Shown here piece by piece: positions 9,674 to 17,634 of a stretch of DNA of 64,000 nt (positions are counted from its first letter, which is position 1; each line of letters starts with the position of its first letter). Position numbers and translations under genes: made by a program. The notes beneath the pieces were generated by a model. That model worked only from the letters and a program-made list of their open reading frames with translations. It ran no database searches and was not told where the DNA came from. The stretch is from Yersinia aldovae ATCC 35236. GTDB lineage: Bacteria; Pseudomonadota; Gammaproteobacteria; Enterobacterales; Enterobacteriaceae. The DNA lies in assembly GCF_000173735.1 (NCBI RefSeq), contig NZ_ACCB01000009.1, positions 53,763-117,762 on the forward strand. The letters run 5' to 3'.

Positions 9674-11701
9674 CTATGCTGCGACAACATCATCCGCCAC
9701 AACACGCTTTTCCCGGTTTAATGCCTGTAACGCTGACACATCAACAATGAGTGCCACACTGCCATCTCCCAATATGGTCGCGGCGGAAATACCCGGTACT
9801 TTCCGGTAGTTACTTTCCAGATTTTTCACTACCACCTGATGTTGACCAATCAATTGGTCTACCAACAATGCGTAGCGGCGTCCGGCACTTTGCAGTATCA
9901 CAACGATACCCTGAGTGGCTTCAGTTTTTGCGTTTTCAACATCAAACACCCGGTACAACTCGACCAATGGCAGGTATTCACCGCGCACTTGCAGCACTCG
10001 TTCACCGCCGGCTAACGGATGGAGATCTTCTGCCAATGGTTGCAGTGACTCCATCACGGCATTCAATGGCAAGATGAATACCTCGTCACTGACTTTTACG
10101 GACATCCCATCAAGAATAGCCAGCGTCAATGGCAGCAGGATACGAATAGAAGTCCCCAAACCTGCCTGGAAGCTGACCTGCACATGGCCGCCCATCTCTT
10201 GAATATTACGTTTAACCACATCCATCCCAACACCGCGGCCAGAAACGTCGGTCACCTGTTCAGCGGTGGAGAAGCCCGGTGCAAAAATCAGCATCCCGAC
10301 ATCTTCGTCGCTCATATGATCATTGACTGCCATCCCCTGAGATTGCGCTTTTGCCAGAATTTTTTGCCGGTTAAGCCCCGCCCCATCATCAAGCACTTCG
10401 ATACAAATGTTGCCGCCCTGATGTTCTGCGGACAGTGTCAGGTTACCGATGGGTTGTTTACCGGCAGCGATGCGGGTTTCCGGGCTTTCAATACCGTGGT
10501 CAAGGCTGTTACGCACCAGATGCGTTAGGGGATCGATGATGCGTTCAATCAGGCTTTTATCCAGTTCGGTTGAACTGCCTAATAGGGTCAGTTCAACCTG
10601 CTTATTAAGCTTGCTGGCCAAATCACGAGCCAGACGCGGGAAACGACTGAACACATATTCCATTGGCATCATACGAATCGACATCACTGACTCTTGCAAG
10701 TCGCGTGCATTACGTTCCAATTGCCCCATGCTGTTGAGCAAATCACCGTTAATCACCGGATCCAGTGAACTGGAGCGTTGAGCAAGCATAGATTGGGTGA
10801 TCACTAATTCACCAACCAGATTGATGAGTTGGTCAACTTTCTCAACGGCAACTCTAATACTGGTAGATTCGCTGGCTTTTGCTTTAGGTTTTACGTATTC
10901 CGCACTGCTCGACATAGTAGTAACGGCGGTGGGGATGGCGGGCATTGGCGTTGCGATGACCGGTGTCACAATCGGTTCAATGTCCGCCTGTTTTCCTGTA
11001 TCGGCCTGAATGAAAGTGATTTGCTCAGGTTCCAGCACAAAGCACAATACCGCGCTGATATCGTCTTCACTGACAGAGGTAATCAAGGTCGCTTCAAGGC
11101 TATCGCTGCCCTGGTGAGGATCTTTCACTTCTCCCAGATTGCCCAACTCTTCCAGCATTAACGGGATTTCTTGTTCTTTCAAGCCAGACAGAAGGATGCG
11201 CATTCCGCCTTGAACCAGCGCCGGGGACTTACCGGTAACTTTTGTATCAGCAGATAGCGGCGTGCCGTTGGCTAATTCTGATACCTGAGTAGCAGCCTCT
11301 TGTTGCTTTAAAGCTTCAAGCGCCAGTTGCCGTAATGCCTGACAGATATACTCAAAGTTTTCCGTATTGGGTTCCTGAGCGGTTTTATAGGCGTCCAACT
11401 GTTCTTGCATAATATCTTTCGTTTCCAAAAACAGGTTGATGATATCAGTGCTCAGGCGCATTTCGTCGCGGCGGGCACCGTCCAACAGGTTTTCCAACAG
11501 ATGGGTTGTCTCTTGTAATACCGTAAAACCAAACGTTGCTGCGCCACCTTTGATCGAATGAGCAGCACGAAAAATGGCATTGAGTTGTTCATTATCAGGA
11601 GCCAGCGGGTCCAGCAATAACAGATGCTGTTCCATATCTGCCAGCAATTCGTCTGCTTCATCAAAAAATGTCTGATAAAACGCGGTAATATCCATGCTCA
11701 C
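9674..11701 (-). CDS. cheA: Chemotaxis sensor histidine kinase CheA
   Basis: This 675-residue protein is taken from a GTG start at 11701, ten bases after the motB stop, with GAGGTGAC upstream; E. coli cheA also starts GTG-AGC-ATG. A longer frame reaches back to 11752 but overlaps motB. Domains: P1 with phospho-acceptor H48 (AAHSIKGG), P2 CheY/CheB-binding region, P3 dimerisation (about 285-350), P4 ATPase with NSLDHGIE (N box) and DDGAGLN (G1) and GRGVGMDV (G2), and a P5 CheW-like domain. An internal Met in RRDEMRLSTD aligns with the start of the E. coli short form CheA-S. The linker around residues 130-290 is variable. Confidence 0.97.
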   Translation of the reverse strand: MSMDITAFYQTFFDEADELLADMEQHLLLLDPLAPDNEQLNAIFRAAHSIKGGAATFGFTVLQETTHLLENLLDGARRDEMRLSTDIINLFLETKDIMQEQLDAYKTAQEPNTENFEYICQALRQLALEALKQQEAATQVSELANGTPLSADTKVTGKSPALVQGGMRILLSGLKEQEIPLMLEELGNLGEVKDPHQGSDSLEATLITSVSEDDISAVLCFVLEPEQITFIQADTGKQADIEPIVTPVIATPMPAIPTAVTTMSSSAEYVKPKAKASESTSIRVAVEKVDQLINLVGELVITQSMLAQRSSSLDPVINGDLLNSMGQLERNARDLQESVMSIRMMPMEYVFSRFPRLARDLASKLNKQVELTLLGSSTELDKSLIERIIDPLTHLVRNSLDHGIESPETRIAAGKQPIGNLTLSAEHQGGNICIEVLDDGAGLNRQKILAKAQSQGMAVNDHMSDEDVGMLIFAPGFSTAEQVTDVSGRGVGMDVVKRNIQEMGGHVQVSFQAGLGTSIRILLPLTLAILDGMSVKVSDEVFILPLNAVMESLQPLAEDLHPLAGGERVLQVRGEYLPLVELYRVFDVENAKTEATQGIVVILQSAGRRYALLVDQLIGQHQVVVKNLESNYRKVPGISAATILGDGSVALIVDVSALQALNREKRVVADDVVAA

Positions 11702-11711
11702 GGTGTCACCT

Positions 11712-12908
11712 CTACTGTGCGTCGCGGCTTGTCGGAGAGACCGGAGTATCACTTGCAGGTGCCGCTGGCAACGATGTCGTTGGTCGGGGCGCTGAGGTAA
11801 TAATCACCGTGCTCGATTGTTGTATCTGCGTTACTGTTGCAGACGGTAGCGCTGGTTTCACCGGTTCATCAGTGACCACTGGTGATGCTGTTTTTACCGC
11901 ATCAACCGCTACTGCCGTTGCTGAACCGGCAGCTACCGGTACGGCCGGCGCTGGAGCCACCGCTACTGGTGCAACCGTAGCAGGTTGTTCGGTTGGTGAT
12001 GCCACAGCTGGCGCACTAGCACTGGTATCAAGCTGCTTTAGACTTGCCGCTTTTTCGATATCCAATGCTTTGTTATCCAGATTCTCGTGCTCAATATCGT
12101 GTTGGGTTTGCTTATTGAGGACTAAAATACTGATACGACGGTTGACCGGGTCGTCCGATGTTTGTTCTTTTAGTCGCATTGTTGAGGCCATACCCACCAC
12201 GCGTAAAACTTTTCCATCGTCCAACCCACCCGCCAGTAACTCACGTCGTGAGGCATTGGCCCGGTCAGCCGATAGCTCCCAGTTGCTGTAACCTCGCTCA
12301 CCAGTGGCATATGGCAAGTCATCGGTGTGGCCTGATAAACTGATCTTGTTCGGTATGTCGTTAAGAATCGGGGCGATAGCGCGTAAGATATCGCGCATAT
12401 AAGGCTCAACTTGAGCGCTCCCCATCTTGAACATCGGCCGGTTCTGACTATCAATTATTTGAATCCTTAGCCCCTCATCCATCATGTTAATCAACAGATG
12501 TGGCCGTAATGCTTTCAGTCTTGGGTCAGATTCGATCAATTGGTCCAGTTTTTCCCGTAATTTATTGAGTCGGTACTCTTCTTTCCTGCTTTCTTCCGAA
12601 TCGATATGCTTGCGCACTTCGCCTATTTGTTGCGTCGGGTCATCACCACCACCGGGAATGACGCTGGTACTATCACTGCTCTTATCACCACTGGTTAAGG
12701 CCACTTTCAGCGGTGTACGAAAATATTCTGCAATTTGCGTCAACTGCTGTGGGCTGGAAACCGATAGCAACCACATCACCAGAAAGAAAGCCATCATCGC
12801 GGTCATAAAGTCAGCGTAAGCGATTTTCCATGAACCACCGTGATGACCCGCGCCATGCTTGGCTTTTCGCTTTTTGACCAGAATAACGGGGTGGTTCTGA
12901 TGCTTCAT
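11712..12908 (-). CDS. motB: Flagellar stator protein MotB with a long Ala/Pro/Val/Thr tail
   Basis: This stator subunit has a single TM helix at about 28-50 carrying the essential proton-channel Asp33 ([18 protein letters not shown]), a plug region, and an OmpA-like peptidoglycan-binding domain with [28 protein letters not shown] near residue 195-222. It is 398 residues, about 90 longer than E. coli MotB (308); the excess is a low-complexity tail of Ala, Pro, Val, Thr and Ser from roughly residue 285 to the end. The tail should lie in the periplasm beyond the peptidoglycan-binding domain. The gene overlaps motA by 4 bases and is followed closely by cheA. Confidence 0.96.
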   Translation of the reverse strand: MKHQNHPVILVKKRKAKHGAGHHGGSWKIAYADFMTAMMAFFLVMWLLSVSSPQQLTQIAEYFRTPLKVALTSGDKSSDSTSVIPGGGDDPTQQIGEVRKHIDSEESRKEEYRLNKLREKLDQLIESDPRLKALRPHLLINMMDEGLRIQIIDSQNRPMFKMGSAQVEPYMRDILRAIAPILNDIPNKISLSGHTDDLPYATGERGYSNWELSADRANASRRELLAGGLDDGKVLRVVGMASTMRLKEQTSDDPVNRRISILVLNKQTQHDIEHENLDNKALDIEKAASLKQLDTSASAPAVASPTEQPATVAPVAVAPAPAVPVAAGSATAVAVDAVKTASPVVTDEPVKPALPSATVTQIQQSSTVIITSAPRPTTSLPAAPASDTPVSPTSRDAQ

Positions 12909-13792
12909 GCGTCCTCTTCTGTCGCTTGCGGTGCAGGTGATTTCACTCTGCGCACATGCTCTTCGAGCTCAATGAACGACGGACGCTCTGTGGTATAGAG
13001 TGTTTTACGACCAAACTCCACCGCGATTTGTGGCGCGTACCCATTCAAACTGGACAGCAAAGTCACCTTGATGCATTGCATCATTTTCGTGGTTTCAGCA
13101 CTTTGTTGGCGCAGTAATGTCGCCAAAGGTGAAATGAATCCATATGCCAGCAAAATACCCAGGAACGTCCCCACCATCGCATGAGCAATCAACGCTCCAA
13201 GTTCGGCCGCAGGCCGATCCGCAGATGCAAGGGCATGAACCACCCCCATTACCGCAGCCACGATACCGAATGCGGGAAGAGAATCGCCGACCATTGCCAA
13301 ACTACCCGCAGGAACTTCACACTCTTGTTCATGTGTTTCTATTTCTTCATCCATCAATGCTTCAATTTCAAAAGCATTCATATTCCCGCTGACAATTAAC
13401 CGTAAATAATCGGTAATAAACTCCACTAATAACTTATCGGCCAAAATTCGTGGATAATTAGAAAAAATTTCACTTTCCAGTGGATTTTCTATATCGCGCT
13501 CCAATGACAACATTCCCTGTTGGCGAGATTTTGCTAATAAGCGATAAAGCAGCGCCATTAAATCCATATAAAGAACTTTGTTATATTTAGAGCGATGCAT
13601 CAATTTTGGCATGGCTTTCATTGTGGCTTTTATCGCTTTGCCGTTATTACCCACAATAAATGCGCCAATCCCCGCTCCGCCGATAATTAAAAATTCAGCG
13701 GGTTGATAAAGTGCACCAAGGTGGCCGCCGACAATCATGTAGCCACCGAAAACCGCACCTAAGACCACGATATAACCCAAAATAACTAACAC
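12905..13792 (-). CDS. motA: Flagellar stator protein MotA
   Basis: This 295-residue four-TM protein is very like E. coli MotA, with [27 protein letters not shown] at the start and the conserved cytoplasmic loop and [16 protein letters not shown] segment. It starts with GTG, as in E. coli, preceded by AAGGATG. With MotB it forms the proton-driven stator that turns the rotor. It starts 136 bases after flhC, a gap that carries an imperfect palindrome; I found no good sigma-28 box there, so read-through from flhDC or a diverged promoter is possible. Confidence 0.97.
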   Translation of the reverse strand: MLVILGYIVVLGAVFGGYMIVGGHLGALYQPAEFLIIGGAGIGAFIVGNNGKAIKATMKAMPKLMHRSKYNKVLYMDLMALLYRLLAKSRQQGMLSLERDIENPLESEIFSNYPRILADKLLVEFITDYLRLIVSGNMNAFEIEALMDEEIETHEQECEVPAGSLAMVGDSLPAFGIVAAVMGVVHALASADRPAAELGALIAHAMVGTFLGILLAYGFISPLATLLRQQSAETTKMMQCIKVTLLSSLNGYAPQIAVEFGRKTLYTTERPSFIELEEHVRRVKSPAPQATEEDA

Positions 13793-13872
13793 GCGACATC
13801 CTTAGCAAAGTGTGTGGGTGGAAGGTGAGGCGTTAGCACCCTTTGAGGGCAATGAGTTGTCTTAGAACATTA

Positions 13873-13898
13873 CAGCAACGGTATCCATACCGATGCTG
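13873..13898. repeat. Palindrome between flhC and motA
   Basis: A 26-base inverted repeat has the form CAGCA-ac-GGTAT-cc-ATACC-ga-TGCTG. It lies in the 136-base space between flhC and motA. It may be an operator or a mild transcript hairpin separating the flhDC and mot-che transcripts. No T-run follows. Confidence 0.5.
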
Positions 13899-13928
13899 TA
13901 GCCAAAAATTCTGATAACTCAAATAAAC

Positions 13929-14510
13929 TCAAACTGCGCGTCTAACCTGCTCATCCAGCAGTTGTGAAGTAATATCGGCAGGTTGCGGGGAAAGTTTACG
14001 TTTTTTTACTGCGCGGGAAGGTGGTTGGCAAAGACTACAAATAAAACTGTTACGCGGTTGGTGTGCATGAGTGATAAAAGTACCACCACAGCAACTGCAA
14101 CCAGAAAGTTGCAACATGCCACTGTCAACGAAGCGAACCAGCGTCCAGGCACGGGTCAACGCCAGTAATGGCGGCACTCCGGACTGCTCAGGACACTGTT
14201 CCAAATAAAGACGATAAGCCTTAACTACCGCTTCGACACCGGTGCATTGACCGCTTTTTAGCAAGATGCTATAGGCGTTATAAAACATCGATGAGTGAAT
14301 ATTTTGTTCCCAAGTCATAAACCAATCTGTCGAAAATGGTAGCATTCCCTTAGGTGGCGGACTGCCTCTTAGCTCTTTATAAAGCTTAATCAGACGGCCT
14401 CGGCTGAGTTGCGTTTCGCTCTCAAGCATCTGCAGACGCGCACCTAAAGTAATTAACTCCATCGCCAAATGAATGTCTTTGGCTTCCTGAACAATACTTT
14501 TCTCAGCCAT
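13929..14510 (-). CDS. flhC: Flagellar master activator subunit FlhC
   Basis: This 193-residue protein matches FlhC along its length, including the C-terminal zinc site with four cysteines ([13 protein letters not shown]...FICSLC, near residues 138-162). With FlhD it forms the FlhD4C2 activator of class 2 flagellar promoters. It starts 3 bases after the flhD stop, an operon arrangement conserved across enterobacteria. Confidence 0.98.
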   Translation of the reverse strand: MAEKSIVQEAKDIHLAMELITLGARLQMLESETQLSRGRLIKLYKELRGSPPPKGMLPFSTDWFMTWEQNIHSSMFYNAYSILLKSGQCTGVEAVVKAYRLYLEQCPEQSGVPPLLALTRAWTLVRFVDSGMLQLSGCSCCGGTFITHAHQPRNSFICSLCQPPSRAVKKRKLSPQPADITSQLLDEQVRRAV

Positions 14511-14513
14511 TAG

Positions 14514-14864
14514 TCATGCTCTTTTTTTAGGTGAACTACCGTCTTTTAACGATAGTTCGTGGAGTAAGTGACTAGACAATAAAATACCGGTATGGATTTG
14601 CTGTAAGTCATCCACGCGAGATTCTTTCGTCAAATGATGGATAGTATTATGATCGCTGAAACGGAAATGGCAGACCAATTGGTTAGTTTCTGCTAATTTC
14701 ACTATTTGCGGCAAAGTTAACTGTGATAATGCATCGGCCATTGCATCCGTAATACCTAAGCGAAACATCGCAGAGGCCTTTTCATCGTTAATTAACCGTT
14801 GTGCTAATAGCAAATACGATAAATTAATATCATAAATATGTTTGAGTAATTCAGATGTACTCAT
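14514..14864 (-). CDS. flhD: Flagellar master activator subunit FlhD
   Basis: This 116-residue protein begins [24 protein letters not shown], nearly identical to E. coli FlhD. A Met three codons upstream (14873) is also open, but the GGGA ribosome site fits the ATG at 14864 (8-base spacing). FlhD is the dimeric partner of FlhC and the top of the flagellar cascade. The 5' region carries a CRP palindrome and an RcsAB-like box at distances that match the E. coli flhDC promoter. Confidence 0.97.
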   Translation of the reverse strand: MSTSELLKHIYDINLSYLLLAQRLINDEKASAMFRLGITDAMADALSQLTLPQIVKLAETNQLVCHFRFSDHNTIHHLTKESRVDDLQQIHTGILLSSHLLHELSLKDGSSPKKRA

Positions 14865-15113
14865 CTTACACATCCCGACTGATTATGTTTTAAAACATAA
14901 GTTGGATGATAGAATTCATCACCCAAGACCTGGGATCCTTCCCGTTATACAGTTAATTTGAACCTATAAAACTCAAGGTAATTACAGCCTAGTTGCGTTA
15001 GGTTACAAAAAATACCATTCCGGTATGAAATAACATGTCAAGAGGTATGGCTGTTGTACATTTTACGTTGATCTAATCGCTCGCCTTCGACATAAAACTT
15101 TACTTACAAAGCA

Positions 15114-15129
15114 TTAGGATTATTCCTAA
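15114..15129 (-). promoter_or_regulatory. RcsAB-like box in the flhDC leader
   Basis: The sequence TTAGGATTATTCCTAA is a perfect inverted repeat (TTAGGA-N4-TCCTAA) resembling the RcsAB box (TAAGAATATTCCTA). If transcription starts near 15133, the box spans about +4 to +19, the same place as the RcsAB repression site in E. coli flhDC. Confidence 0.7.
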
Positions 15130-15138
15130 AGAGGCCCA

Positions 15139-15168
15139 ACTCTACTCCCGAATCGTTAGCACATACAA
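15139..15168 (-). promoter_or_regulatory. Possible sigma-70 promoter of flhDC
   Basis: On the minus strand a weak -35 (TTGTAT) and -10 (TAGAGT) with an 18-base spacer sit between the CRP site and the RcsAB-like box. Weak matches are expected for a CRP-activated promoter. The assignment is from spacing, not from strong consensus. Confidence 0.4.
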
Positions 15169-15196
15169 CGTAACTAGCTATTCATTTTAAATGTAA

Positions 15197-15212
15197 TGTG
15201 ACGCGTATCACA
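15197..15212. promoter_or_regulatory. CRP-cAMP binding site upstream of flhDC
   Basis: TGTGA-CGCGTA-TCACA is a perfect consensus core for CRP. Its centre is about 71.5 bases upstream of the predicted flhDC start, the same class I position reported for E. coli flhDC. It lies far from uspC (about 670 bases), so flhDC is the likely target. Confidence 0.85.
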
Positions 15213-15884
15213 AAGATAAAATATAAAGTTGTTTCACCCCGTTACTTTTGATCACTTACCATCCACTTGTAAGTTCAAAAAACAACCATAAGTCAGAAAG
15301 TAGCTAAAAAGCTATCTATATCGGCCTAATTCTTATCATTTTGAGATCAATTCGAACAAATGCATTCCTAAACCAAAATAGCAGAACAAAAATCTGTCAT
15401 AACCTAAAATTATCCATACTAACGCCTGAATGCTGCTGTCATTACTTAATAACCATATAATAACGTAATATAACTATTTTATTTCTACGAATATTTATGC
15501 AGATTAAAAATACTCTTTTAGCGACTAATAATTAATCTGATCACTATTTATCTTTATAGAGAACCCCAGAACGTATTAAAAAAGGCAATAAAGGTAACTC
15601 TATATTTCACTCAACCTACACTACATATCTTTCCGATAGTTCTTTTTCAGCATGGATTCATATCCCTAAAACCTCAAAAAATTGTAAATGAAATGTATGT
15701 GATAATAATTAATAATGTTTATAAAATAACTCATAGCAGGCGCGAAGTTACCGACACTCTCACTAACTAATTGCTGTAAATCGTATTCTTTTTTAGCCAA
15801 TGTTAAGTTGTGACTGATATCTCATTTATAAATGGTGCAATCCCCTAACCTTTCTTTAAAAGTTGTGCTTATGGGAGCCAAATC

Positions 15885-16304
15885 ATGGGATATAGAAATG
15901 TATTGGTCGCCGTTGCCCTTTCGCCTGATAGCCAAAAACTGGTTAATAAAGCCGTTTCCATTGTTCAACCATACAATGGCGTAATTTCTTTAATTACGCT
16001 GACGACTGAACCCGAAATGTACAATAGCTATGCAGCCCCTATGCTCGGCGACCTTCGCGCAGTGATCCAGGAAGAGGCTCAACTATTTATGGAAGAGTTG
16101 GAAGTCAACGCCAGTTACCCAATTGAGCACAAAAATATCGTTCATGGCGAGTTTGCCGATAGCATGGCTTACATTTGCAAACAGCAGCATATTGATCTGG
16201 TGATTTGTGGCAATCACAGCACCCACCTAATGAACAAGTTTTCTTGTTCCGCCGCCCGATTGATTAACGCCAGCATGGTGGATGTGCTTATCGTCCCACT
16301 GTAA
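15885..16304 (+). CDS. uspC: Universal stress protein UspC
   Basis: This 139-residue UspA-family protein matches E. coli UspC best (NILVAVA-like start, SLITLTTEPEMYN, HGEFADSMAYICKQQHIDLVICGNHS, VDVLIVPL end). The usual ATP-binding loop G-2x-G-9x-G-S/T is not obvious, in keeping with the UspC branch. UspC is linked to stress resistance and motility control, and it neighbours flhDC in E. coli as well. GGGAG precedes the ATG. Confidence 0.92.
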   Translation: MGYRNVLVAVALSPDSQKLVNKAVSIVQPYNGVISLITLTTEPEMYNSYAAPMLGDLRAVIQEEAQLFMEELEVNASYPIEHKNIVHGEFADSMAYICKQQHIDLVICGNHSTHLMNKFSCSAARLINASMVDVLIVPL

Positions 16305-16524
16305 TCCGCGATCATCTTTTCCATCGTTCAAAAATCTGTCTGAGAAAAAATCGTGGTTGTTCTCTGTGAGCACTATTAGCTGAAGCCTTTACGCAGAGTT
16401 CTACTATTATTTTCTACATTAATATGTCAGTTGGTCTTATAGCACTGCGATTTATCATTTTTACTCCGCACCTTCTTTTCATCACACATAGGCCTTTAAC
16501 TCAATAAACAACTAAGGGAATCTG

Positions 16525-17559
16525 ATGCCTCAAGATAAAACAACCAATCGCCGAATTCTGTTAGCCTCGCGTCCACACGGCACACCAAGTTGTGAAAACT
16601 TCACCCTGGATAGCCAACCTATTCCACAACCGGATGCCGGTCAGATATTACTTCGAACCCGATATCTGTCTCTTGACCCTTATATGCGTGGCCGGATGAG
16701 TGATGCCCCCTCCTATGCGGCTCCCGTTGAGATTGGTGAAGTGATGGTTGGAGCGGTAGTTGCGCGGGTTGAAGCTTCCCGTCATCCTGATTTTCAGGTG
16801 GGTGATTGGGTGCTGGCCGGGAGTGGCTGGCAAGATTATGCACTTTCAGAGGGTTCGGGTATCCGCAATCTTGGCCCACAACTATCCCACCCATCACGGG
16901 CTTTGGGTGTACTGGGAATGCCCGGTTTTACCGCTTATATGGGGTTGTTGGATATCGGTCAACCTAAAGCAGGAGAGACATTGGTTGTCGCAGCCGCAAG
17001 TGGGGCCGTCGGTTCTGTGGTGGGCCAAATGGGTAAACTGAAAGGGTGTAAAGTCATCGGGATTGCGGGCGGCACGGAAAAATGCCGTTATGTGGTGGAA
17101 GAATTGGGTTTCGACGCTTGTATCGACCATCGGTCAACCGATTTTACCCAACAACTGGCAACAGCCTGCGCAGCGGGAATTGATATTTATTATGAGAATG
17201 TCGGTGGTGCAGTATTCGACGCAGTATTGCCATTACTCAACCCACGCGCCCGGATTCCTGTCTGTGGTTTGATTGCACGTTATAACGACACTGGACTTCC
17301 CGACGGGCCAGACCGCTTGCCATTGCTGCAAAGCATTATTTTGCGCAAACGTATCCGTATGCAGGGCTTCATCATCTTTGATGACTACGGCCACCATTAT
17401 GATGATTTCCTACAACAAATGACGCAGTGGGTTGATCAGGGGAAAATCAAATTCCGCGAAGATCTGGTGGAAGGATTGGAGAATGCACCGCAAGCCTTTA
17501 TCGGCCTGCTTGAGGGCAAGAATTTTGGCAAACTGGTCATTCGGGTAAGTAACGAATAG
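16525..17559 (+). CDS. curA: NADPH-dependent curcumin/alkenal-type reductase (CurA family)
   Basis: This 344-residue medium-chain reductase lacks the zinc ligands and has the leukotriene B4 dehydrogenase-like fold. It aligns with E. coli YncB/CurA throughout: RRILLASRPHGTP start, YLSLDPYMRGRMSD, the dinucleotide-binding AASGAVGSVVGQMGKLKGC near 155-175, IYYENVGG, and GLLEGKNFGKLVIRV end. It reduces activated carbon-carbon double bonds with NADPH in the cytosol. AAGGGAA precedes the ATG. It is a single-gene unit, convergent with mgtB, with a hairpin between them. Confidence 0.92.
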   Translation: MPQDKTTNRRILLASRPHGTPSCENFTLDSQPIPQPDAGQILLRTRYLSLDPYMRGRMSDAPSYAAPVEIGEVMVGAVVARVEASRHPDFQVGDWVLAGSGWQDYALSEGSGIRNLGPQLSHPSRALGVLGMPGFTAYMGLLDIGQPKAGETLVVAAASGAVGSVVGQMGKLKGCKVIGIAGGTEKCRYVVEELGFDACIDHRSTDFTQQLATACAAGIDIYYENVGGAVFDAVLPLLNPRARIPVCGLIARYNDTGLPDGPDRLPLLQSIILRKRIRMQGFIIFDDYGHHYDDFLQQMTQWVDQGKIKFREDLVEGLENAPQAFIGLLEGKNFGKLVIRVSNE

Positions 17560-17569
17560 CACTTGTGAT

Positions 17570-17591
17570 TCCGGGGTCAACTGACCCCGGA
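17570..17591. terminator. Hairpin between convergent curA and mgtB
   Basis: A perfect 10-bp stem (TCCGGGGTCA / TGACCCCGGA) with a 2-base gap begins 10 bases after the curA stop and ends 44 bases before that of mgtB. It is GC-rich; T-runs are weak on both sides. Confidence 0.6.
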
Positions 17592-17634
17592 TAGCGCTTT
17601 ATCAACTGATGTTATATCGGTATAAATGAAACTG

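Larger units (their letters stand above)
14865..15884. promoter_or_regulatory. Large AT-rich regulatory region between flhD and uspC
   Basis: About 1 kb without a supported gene separates divergent flhD and uspC. The flhD-proximal third holds the CRP site, RcsAB-like box and predicted promoter listed separately. These imply an flhDC mRNA leader of about 270 bases. The remaining 670 bases toward uspC are AT-rich with many short A/T tracts (an H-NS-type composition); I see no further defined element except a 20-base motif near 15812 that recurs upstream of the receptor gene at 22158. Confidence 0.6.

Noticed and set aside
11809..12291. 160-residue open frame on the plus strand within motB
   Set aside because: It is antisense to the low-complexity motB tail; its Ala/Gly/Thr composition mirrors the repeated GCx/ACx codons, and it has no ribosome site.
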